A stretch of DNA of 7,144 nt from Bacteroidota bacterium (GTDB lineage: Bacteria > Bacteroidota > Rhodothermia > Rhodothermales > Bin80), in contig JAPPBZ010000279.1 in assembly GCA_026702635.1 (NCBI GenBank), forward strand, positions 1-7,144, read 5' to 3'. The notes beneath the pieces were generated by a model. It was not told the DNA's origin and made no database searches. It saw only the letters and a list, made by a program, of their open reading frames with translations. Positions within the stretch are counted from its first letter, which is position 1. Every line of letters starts with the position of its first letter. The position numbers and the translations under genes were made by a program. Of this stretch, positions 1-5,970 are shown one piece after another.

Positions 1-446
1 TGGTCTTCCACTCCTCTGGAGCGACTGTGTACTTGCTCAACGAACTGGATTCCTCTATTTCAACTCTTTCCTGGAAAGATGGCCATTTAGACATATTGAA
101 TACCGTGGATGCACTGCCCCAAGAGTACACTGGGGAGCGGTCCGGCGCAGATATCCATGTCCATCCAACCGGACGATTCCTGTACGCATCACTACGCGGC
201 CCATCCAGTATCGTCTGCTTTCAAATCCCAGATAACGGGGGTTTATCGAGCCCCGCGTGGTTTCCAACTCACGGAACAACTCCTCGTAATTTTGCTCTGG
301 ATCCCGCTGGAGAGTATTTGATCGCAGCGAATCAGGATTCGGATACGCTAGTCGTTTTTCGTATTGATCAAGAAACCGGGCATCTTGCTGGACCCAGTCA
401 GATTGTACATGTACCCAGCCCGGCCTGCATTAAAATCATACAATGA
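1..446 (+). CDS. Lactonase, seven-bladed beta-propeller (6-phosphogluconolactonase type), 3' part
   Basis: The frame is open from base 3 to the TGA at 444-446, giving 147 visible residues; the gene begins upstream of the window. A GTG at 27 could be mistaken for the start, but the residues before it (HSSGATVYLLNELDSSIS) continue the family pattern, so the gene is truncated by the window edge. Propeller blade motifs are visible: HVHPTGRFLYASLRG and, near the end, ALDPAGEYLIAANQDSDTL followed by VVFRID. The terminal VPSPACIKI resembles the family ending VPSPVCVKF. Full-length members have roughly 330-380 residues, so less than half is present. The family hydrolyses 6-phosphogluconolactone or related sugar lactones. 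Whether this copy is cytoplasmic or exported cannot be judged without its N-terminus. A 157-base spacer separates it from the oxidoreductase downstream. Its position beside sugar oxidoreductases suggests it opens a lactone made by one of them, which is inference. Confidence 0.88.
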   Translation, partial: VFHSSGATVYLLNELDSSISTLSWKDGHLDILNTVDALPQEYTGERSGADIHVHPTGRFLYASLRGPSSIVCFQIPDNGGLSSPAWFPTHGTTPRNFALDPAGEYLIAANQDSDTLVVFRIDQETGHLAGPSQIVHVPSPACIKIIQ

Positions 447-559
447 CAAAGTGTGCATCGGTGATTTATTTGTGTCCTATTTCGTACTTTCCCTTTCGCT
501 ATTAACCTTTCACCATGAAGCAGTCCAAGCACCGTGACTTTACCTGCTGCGACTTCCCA

Positions 560-575
560 TCCCCAATGGTGGGGA
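560..575 (+). promoter_or_regulatory. Short GC-rich hairpin in the leader of the oxidoreductase gene
   Basis: TCCCCA (560-565) and TGGGGA (570-575) can pair perfectly around the four-base loop ATGG. The hairpin lies about 30-40 bases before the start of the Gfo/Idh/MocA gene. No run of T follows it, so it does not look like an intrinsic terminator. It may be a weak leader structure or chance; a perfect six-base-pair stem of this kind is not rare. Confidence 0.2.
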
Positions 576-603
576 CGGCCCTGACATCCACTCATTCGGA
601 CGG

Positions 604-1746
604 TTGCCAAGGATGAAAGACGTCGGTGTTGTCGTTGCGGGTACGGGCTTTATCGGTCCGGTTCATGTAGAGGCCCTGCGTCGTCTCGGGATGCCGATAC
701 GAGGTGTCTTGGGTAAAGATCTTGAACAGTCGGAGGCTGCAAGTGAAGAACTCGGCCTGCCTCGCGGCTACGGCAGTTATGACGAGGTCCTCTCCGATCC
801 GACCGTCCAGGCTGTACATCTGGCTGTACCCAACGTTCTGCATTACGACTTCTCGCGTCGTGCGCTCCTTGCCGGCAAGCACGTGATGTGTGAAAAACCA
901 CTGGCAATGAATGCCGTACAGGGAAAGGAACTGGTTGCTTTGGCCAAAGAGAAAAACCTGCACGCCGGAGTGTGCTACAATATCCGCTTCTACCCGCTGA
1001 ATCTTGAGGCACGTGCACGCGTCCAGAACATGGGAAAAGTGTACAGCATCGTCGGACGCTACGTTCAGGACTGGCTACTCTACGATACAGACTTTAACTG
1101 GCGCGTATTAAGCTCTGAGGGCGGTGCCCTGCGCGCTGTCTCAGACATTGGCACCCACTGGATGGATCTAATCTGTTCAATCACTGGTCTTGAAGTTGAG
1201 TCTGTATTTGCAGATCTGAGCACGATTCATCCCGTCCGAAAAAAACCGAAGGGCGGAGTCGCTACATACACCAGTGCTGAAGGGCAGGAGCTGGAGGATA
1301 TTCCTATCGATACAGAGGACTGCGGATGTGTGATCCTGCGCATGGAGGGCGGTGCACAGGCGGTACTTTGGGTATCGCAAGTGACCGCTGGACGCAAGAA
1401 CTACTGCACCTACGAGATTTCAGCCGAAACAGGCTCCCTCTCATGGTGCAGTGAGCGTCCGAACGAATTATTCGTCGGCCACAGGTCCAAATCTAATGAG
1501 TTGCTGGCACGTGACCCGTCCCTGATGGACGCTACGGTCCGCGGATTCAGCAACTACCCCGGTGGCCACAACGAAGGCTTCCCCGATGCATTCAAACAGT
1601 GTTTTCGCGCCTTTTATGAGGATATTACATCGGGTGCAGACCCTCAGTCGGCACGCTACCCAACCTTCGCAGACGGCCTTCACACGATGGTTCTCTGTGA
1701 TGCAATTTTGGAGAGCCATATGAAGCAGGGGTGGGTTCACCTCTGA
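604..1746 (+). CDS. Gfo/Idh/MocA family NAD(P)-dependent oxidoreductase
   Basis: The family oxidises or reduces hydroxyl/keto groups of sugars, inositols and their derivatives with NAD(P). Counting from the TTG at 604 (380 residues), an N-terminal Rossmann fold carries GTGFIGPVH (13-21), the family EKPLA motif sits at 97-101 with the expected catalytic Lys98, and the C-terminal domain has SDIGTHWMD (180-188) with Asp181 and His185, the usual DxGxH catalytic pair. GGHNEGFPDAFKQCFRAFY (320-338) is typical of the C-terminal part. There is no signal peptide, so it should be cytoplasmic. The start is uncertain: the ATG at 613 (377 residues) places the dinucleotide fold closer to the N-terminus, as in most relatives, and may be the true start. 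The frame is closed by a TGA at 535-537. ThuB of rhizobia belongs to this family, and other members 3-oxidise glycosides; the substrate here is unknown. The next gene starts 43 bases downstream. Confidence 0.93.
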   Translation: MPRMKDVGVVVAGTGFIGPVHVEALRRLGMPIRGVLGKDLEQSEAASEELGLPRGYGSYDEVLSDPTVQAVHLAVPNVLHYDFSRRALLAGKHVMCEKPLAMNAVQGKELVALAKEKNLHAGVCYNIRFYPLNLEARARVQNMGKVYSIVGRYVQDWLLYDTDFNWRVLSSEGGALRAVSDIGTHWMDLICSITGLEVESVFADLSTIHPVRKKPKGGVATYTSAEGQELEDIPIDTEDCGCVILRMEGGAQAVLWVSQVTAGRKNYCTYEISAETGSLSWCSERPNELFVGHRSKSNELLARDPSLMDATVRGFSNYPGGHNEGFPDAFKQCFRAFYEDITSGADPQSARYPTFADGLHTMVLCDAILESHMKQGWVHL

Positions 1747-1789
1747 GTTCGATCTTTTTGCAACACACATACACAAAACCCCTTGATAC

Positions 1790-2233
1790 ATGAAAGCGGC
1801 ATTCTTCTTGCTTACACTCGGACTCGGCGTTGTGCTGGCAGTCCACCTAGCCATGAACGGACGCGTTGGCGCAACTGTTCAGAATCCACAAATGGCCAAC
1901 GCTCTCTTCTGGTGCATTGGCGCGGTCACCGCCATTGTTGTGGGCTTGACCGCCTGGGATTCAGAATTTTTTGGTCGCCTGCAGGATGTGAACCCATTAC
2001 TGCTCACTGCAGGGATCATGGGCGCACTCCTCGTATTTGCGATTGCCGCCATCATTCCAAAGGTCGGTGCAGGTGCGCTATTCATGTCACTGCTTGCTGG
2101 ACAGGTAGTGACTGCAATGGTGCTATCCCATTATGGCTGGCTGGGCTCACCCGAACAACCGATTACCTTGATCAAAAGCCTTGGCGTCGTGCTCTTGCTC
2201 GGTGGTGCTGCTGTTGTGACCTTTGTTGACTGA
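1790..2233 (+). CDS. Small DMT-type membrane protein, YdcZ/DUF606 family
   Basis: A 147-residue, very hydrophobic protein with about five predicted membrane segments (roughly residues 3-22, 37-56, 68-89, 93-113 and 126-145). The sequence follows the pattern of the YdcZ/DUF606 branch of the drug/metabolite transporter superfamily: an N-terminal helix ending in HLAMNGRVG (19-27, compare the common AxNARLG), a third helix leading into IIPKVGAGALF (88-98), and AGQVVTAMVLSHYGWLG (103-119), a hallmark stretch of this family. Proteins of this size are thought to work as dimers, each half matching one repeat of a ten-helix DMT carrier. Transported substrates of the family are largely unproven. It lies between two sugar oxidoreductases and shares its stop with the next start, so moving a sugar-derived metabolite across the inner membrane is a fair guess, but only a guess. 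The start has an A/C-rich leader without a Shine-Dalgarno motif. A second open frame (1783-2229) overlaps almost entirely and gives an implausible protein. Confidence 0.85.
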   Translation: MKAAFFLLTLGLGVVLAVHLAMNGRVGATVQNPQMANALFWCIGAVTAIVVGLTAWDSEFFGRLQDVNPLLLTAGIMGALLVFAIAAIIPKVGAGALFMSLLAGQVVTAMVLSHYGWLGSPEQPITLIKSLGVVLLLGGAAVVTFVD

Positions 2234-2235
2234 TG
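2231..2235 (+). promoter_or_regulatory. TGATG stop/start overlap, probable translational coupling
   Basis: The TGA of the membrane protein gene (2231-2233) overlaps the ATG of the aldo/keto reductase (2233-2235) by one base. No Shine-Dalgarno motif precedes the ATG. This arrangement is typical of genes co-transcribed and translated by terminating and re-initiating ribosomes, so the two proteins are likely made together. Confidence 0.6.
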
Positions 2236-3201
2236 GATCAACAAAGACTTGGAAATACTGACGTACAGGTCAGTGCACTCTGCTATGGAACAGACCTGAT
2301 TGGCAGCCGCGTAGACGAAGCCCAATCCCACACGCTACTGGATCTTTTTGCCGATCACGGCGGCACGTTTATTGACACTGGCAACTTCTACGCAAGTTGG
2401 TACCCCGGATGCGTGGGAGGAGAGAGTGAAAGCACCATTGGACGCTGGATGGCAGCGCGAGGCAATCGCGCCAAGATGGTACTCAGTACCAAACTCGGAT
2501 TCGATTACCCTGGATGTGACGGTGGACTGAGTGTTTCAGAGATTGAATCAGAGTGCAATAAGAGCCTTGAACGCCTGCAGACAGACTGCATCGACGTCTA
2601 CTATGCACATAGAGATGACTTTGAGACCCCAGTCGAAGAGACCATGGAGGCATTCCACCGCTTGGTAACAGCCGGAAAGGTGCGCATCCTGGGAGCGAGT
2701 AATCTGTGGCTCTGGCGAGTGGCAGAAGCAAACATGCTGGCCGCTTTGCAGGGATTTACGCAATACAGTGTGGTTGAGCAGCGGTATACCTATCTGCGGC
2801 CGCGGCACGGTGCAGATTTCGGACCGCAAATATGTATCACTGAAGACATGAAGCGATTCTGTGCCCACCACAATATATCGCTGATTGCATACTCAATCCT
2901 TTTGCAGGGTGCCTACTCCCGTGATGACCGCCCTGTGCCTGCGCAGTTTGCAGGCCCGGAAGCCGACGAACGCCTAGCGGTGCTACAATCTGTAGCATCG
3001 GAAACCGGCTCAACCGTGAATCAGGTCATCATCGCCTGGATGCGACAGAGCGATCCACGGGTACTCCCGATCATTGGAGGAAGCAAGGAAGAGCAGGTTC
3101 TGGAGAACCTGGCCGCTTTAGACCTGAAGCTGTCTGAAGCCCAGATGGAGTACCTCACAGACGCAGGAAATCCCAATGTAAAAAAGGCGTGGCTGAGATA
3201 A
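2233..3201 (+). CDS. Aldo/keto reductase
   Basis: A 322-residue NAD(P)H-dependent reductase of the AKR superfamily, a TIM barrel of normal length. The N-terminus RLGNTDVQVSALCYGT (5-20) is the usual first strand and supports the start. The catalytic tetrad is complete: Asp48 and Tyr53 in FIDTGNFY (46-53), Lys87 in STKLGF (85-90) and His126 in YYAHRDD (123-129). GASN (154-157) and the C-terminal IIGGSKEEQVLENL (280-293) match cofactor-binding segments. It has no signal peptide and should be cytoplasmic. Such enzymes reduce aldehydes or ketones of sugars and other carbonyls; some work in the oxidative direction. The loop SWYPGCVGGESES (55-67) after the catalytic Tyr is probably part of the substrate pocket. 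It is directly coupled to the membrane protein upstream and follows the Gfo/Idh/MocA gene, so both oxidoreductases may act on the same sugar. The substrate cannot be deduced. Confidence 0.94.
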   Translation: MDQQRLGNTDVQVSALCYGTDLIGSRVDEAQSHTLLDLFADHGGTFIDTGNFYASWYPGCVGGESESTIGRWMAARGNRAKMVLSTKLGFDYPGCDGGLSVSEIESECNKSLERLQTDCIDVYYAHRDDFETPVEETMEAFHRLVTAGKVRILGASNLWLWRVAEANMLAALQGFTQYSVVEQRYTYLRPRHGADFGPQICITEDMKRFCAHHNISLIAYSILLQGAYSRDDRPVPAQFAGPEADERLAVLQSVASETGSTVNQVIIAWMRQSDPRVLPIIGGSKEEQVLENLAALDLKLSEAQMEYLTDAGNPNVKKAWLR

Positions 3202-3338
3202 AGAACAATGCCCAGACCCTACGTACTTGCCCCATAATGCTTCGAGATGATCATGAGTCTAGGCCAGCCAAGGTGCAGGGATTCTTTGCCCCGGCTCGCT
3301 ACGCAGTAATCCGAACAGACCGTTATACCGATTGAAAC

Positions 3339-5969
3339 ATGACCTACTTCCTCCGCTCCACCCTGATACTGCTCGTTCTTCTAAATCTGACTGTATCTGC
3401 TGATGCACAGGAAATCATCTTTATACCCGTAAAGATTGATGGCCCCGTACACGACCCTCTCCAGGACAGTTACTGGTTCGGACCCTTTTCAGAAACCGCA
3501 TCCGTTGCTGATCTTGACAACGATGGAGACTACGATATCGCAGCAGGACGAAACTGGTACGAGGCCCCTCTGTGGATTAAGCACTTGAACTATCGCCCAG
3601 GCGCTGAAACCAATGGCCCGGAAACGGAGAGCAACAGCGAATTTGCGCTTGATGTTGACTTTGACGGATGGGAGGATATCGTGAGCAGCGGTTGGATGTT
3701 CATGAAAGGGGCCTACTGGTATCGTAACCCTGGAAGGCCGCTTAATCCAGGTGAGCAATGGGAATCGCACAAGATCCATCAGGCCTTCAATATGGAAGGA
3801 GTCGTGCATGGAGACATTGATGGGGATGGAGACGAAGATATTCTGGTCAACCACTGGAGCCTGGTTGAAGGACAGGGGATGACATGGCTCGAGCATATTG
3901 ACGAACCCCCGTACTGGATTGAGTACATTGTTGGAACCGATGGAGATACCCATGGCAACGCGCTTGGGGATCTGAATATGGACGGTCGCCTCGATATTGT
4001 CACGGGCCTGGGCTGGTACGAGCAGCCGGATGATCCGCGCGGGCCTTGGCCCTTCCACGCTGACTGGAATTTTGAAAGTGCCCTCTCCGAAAAAGCAGGA
4101 GCAACTGCACATCCGAATATCGTACATGATGTCAATGAGGACGGCCTGAATGATGTCATCCTTGGTAGTGCCCATGCATATGGGCTCGCCTGGTACGAAC
4201 AGTCCGTAGACGCCTCTGGCACACGATCATTTACAAGGCACTGGATTGAAACCGATTTCAGTGTTTTCCACTCACTGGCGATGGGAGACCTCAATGGGGA
4301 TGGGAAGGATGATCTGATTGCGGGCAAGCGCCTGTTTGCACACTACGGAGGAGATGTCGGGGTCGGAGATCCATCTTTTGTGTTCTGGTACGATATCAAA
4401 GGTGGGGAATTTCAGCGGCATATTCTCTCGTACAATCATGCCCCCTATTATCCGGATGAGGGAGGGATCAGCCCGCCACCCAATAATGTCGTTGGTGTCG
4501 GAATGAAGATCAATGTGAAGGACATGGACAAAGATGGTGATCAGGACGTGGTCCTTGCAGGGAAGACCGGACTTTATGTCTTCTATAATCAGGGAACGCC
4601 ACCGAAGCCCCGCTACGCGAATGAGCTTCCCCCTCGTTACACCTACCCAACGTGGCGTGAATGGCCTGCATATCGCGCGCTTTTCAATGGGAAGGATTTC
4701 TTGGGATGGAACGTACCGGAAGGAGACGGGGGGCATTGGACCGTCAATGAGTACATGATTGACTACGATGCCCTCTCCGAAGCAGAAGACAAGCACCTCT
4801 GGACGACTGAAGAATTCGGAGATTTCCAGTTGCATGTGGATTGGCGATTCAAAGGTGCCAGTGGAATCTTTGACATGCCAACTATCCTTCCGGATGGGTC
4901 CTATCAGATGGACGAGGATGGCACCATCATCACCACTCCCACTCCCAACTCAGACTCCGGCATATTTTTGCGCGGCACCACGCAGCAGGTAAATATCTGG
5001 AACTGGGGAGTTGGATCCGGTGAGCTCTGGGGTGTACGTACAAACCCTGATGCAACACCTGAGCAACGTGCGGCAGCCGTCCCCCGCATGCGTGCAGATC
5101 ACGCGATGGGAGAATGGAATTCCATGGACATTACCCTCATCGGTAATCGAATCTGGGTCATGCTGAACGGGAAGCAGGTGATCAAGAACGCCGAAATCCC
5201 AGATCTCCCCGAGCGCGGCCCGATCGCTCTGCAGCATCACGGAGGATGGGACGAAACGCTGAATGCACTGAATCCGACCAGTTCCAATATTCAATTTCGG
5301 AATATCTGGATTCGGGAGCTAGAGCAGCCAATGGCTATCGAAGATCCAGCAAAAGACCCCGAGGGATGGGAAACCCTCTTCAATGGGGAGGATCTGAGCG
5401 GCTGGCTCACCGGAGAGAACAACAAGTTTGTTGTTGAAAACGGGGAGCTTACTGTGCGGCGGGAAAACCCAGATGGACAGGAACACAATCTGGATTACCT
5501 GTGGACAAGCGAGCAGTATGGGGATTTTATACTGGAGCTGGATTTCAAGGTAATCGAAGGAACCAATAGCGGCATCTTCTTCCGAACCAGCGACATCATG
5601 GATCCGGTCTATACCGGCTTAGAGGTACAGGTGGCTAACTCTTATGGCCGACCGGACCTGAGCCGTACCGGAACTGCAGGAGCGATTTACGACTTGCAGG
5701 CACCGGCCAAGAATGCCATCAATCCCCCGGGCGAATGGAATACCTATCAATTGACCTGCCGAGGTAGCCGGATTCAGGTGAGACTAAACGGAAAGCATGT
5801 CATAGACATGGATATTGCAAGATGGCGGACGCCGCATGCAAACCCGGATGGGTCATGGAACAAGTTCCCCACGGCAGGAACGGCATTTGCACGCGAAGGA
5901 CACATCGGTCTTCAAGATCATGGCCAACCAGTATGGTACCGCAATATCCGTGTAAAACGACTCGACTGA
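3339..5969 (+). CDS. Secreted FG-GAP/VCBS propeller protein with two DUF1080 domains
   Basis: An 876-residue exported protein. Residues 1-23 form a signal peptide (hydrophobic LILLVLLNLTVS, cleavage probably after ADA at 23; no lipobox Cys). Seven calcium-binding-type Asp loops start at residues 58, 105, 159, 211, 264, 317 and 395, for example DLDNDGDYD and DIDGDGDED. Each is followed by an aromatic strand such as NWYE, YWYRNP, GWYEQ or FWYD. This indicates a seven-bladed FG-GAP/VCBS propeller spanning about 40-420. Two DUF1080 domains (PF06439, 3-keto-disaccharide hydrolase, jelly-roll lectin-like fold) follow at about 444-660 and 676-876. Both open with a matching signature, LFNGKDFLGW (448-457) and LFNGEDLSGW (680-689), and share SGIFxR (540-545 and 744-749). 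The protein ends with the second domain and has no C-terminal sorting domain. Family members cleave 3-keto-glycosides; the propeller probably binds ligand or positions the catalytic part. The next start lies one base after the stop, indicating an operon. Confidence 0.92.
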   Translation: MTYFLRSTLILLVLLNLTVSADAQEIIFIPVKIDGPVHDPLQDSYWFGPFSETASVADLDNDGDYDIAAGRNWYEAPLWIKHLNYRPGAETNGPETESNSEFALDVDFDGWEDIVSSGWMFMKGAYWYRNPGRPLNPGEQWESHKIHQAFNMEGVVHGDIDGDGDEDILVNHWSLVEGQGMTWLEHIDEPPYWIEYIVGTDGDTHGNALGDLNMDGRLDIVTGLGWYEQPDDPRGPWPFHADWNFESALSEKAGATAHPNIVHDVNEDGLNDVILGSAHAYGLAWYEQSVDASGTRSFTRHWIETDFSVFHSLAMGDLNGDGKDDLIAGKRLFAHYGGDVGVGDPSFVFWYDIKGGEFQRHILSYNHAPYYPDEGGISPPPNNVVGVGMKINVKDMDKDGDQDVVLAGKTGLYVFYNQGTPPKPRYANELPPRYTYPTWREWPAYRALFNGKDFLGWNVPEGDGGHWTVNEYMIDYDALSEAEDKHLWTTEEFGDFQLHVDWRFKGASGIFDMPTILPDGSYQMDEDGTIITTPTPNSDSGIFLRGTTQQVNIWNWGVGSGELWGVRTNPDATPEQRAAAVPRMRADHAMGEWNSMDITLIGNRIWVMLNGKQVIKNAEIPDLPERGPIALQHHGGWDETLNALNPTSSNIQFRNIWIRELEQPMAIEDPAKDPEGWETLFNGEDLSGWLTGENNKFVVENGELTVRRENPDGQEHNLDYLWTSEQYGDFILELDFKVIEGTNSGIFFRTSDIMDPVYTGLEVQVANSYGRPDLSRTGTAGAIYDLQAPAKNAINPPGEWNTYQLTCRGSRIQVRLNGKHVIDMDIARWRTPHANPDGSWNKFPTAGTAFAREGHIGLQDHGQPVWYRNIRVKRLD

Positions 5970-5970
5970 C

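Noticed and set aside
27..446. GTG at 27 as the start of the lactonase
   Set aside because: The frame is open to the window edge and the upstream residues continue the blade pattern, so this is an internal codon of a truncated gene.
446..472. ACAAA / TTTGT inverted repeat after the lactonase stop as a terminator
   Set aside because: The stem is only five weak base pairs around a 17-base loop with no T-run after it.
592..1018. Antisense frames opposite the first third of the Gfo/Idh/MocA gene
   Set aside because: They are shadows of a well-supported gene and no family features are visible in them.
1783..2229. 148-codon frame overlapping the YdcZ-type gene
   Set aside because: Its product is rich in Arg, Cys and Trp with no family pattern, whereas the other frame gives a membrane protein with hallmark motifs and a coupled stop.
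3202..3338. Possible promoter (CATAAT at 3233-3238, TTATAC at 3323-3328) or terminator in the spacer
   Set aside because: Neither hexamer has a fitting -35 partner at the usual distance, and no stem followed by a T-run was found.
3489..4175. Long antisense open frame (228 codons) across the FG-GAP region, with another at 3779-4327 and one at 4272-4835
   Set aside because: They lie opposite a gene with clear domains and signal peptide. Open antisense frames are expected from the biased, Asp/Gly-rich repeats, and the translations show no recognisable motifs.
3500..4560. Repeated GATGGxGAT-like sequences as a DNA repeat array
   Set aside because: They encode the Asp-rich loops of the FG-GAP blades at protein-level spacing, so the coding function explains them.
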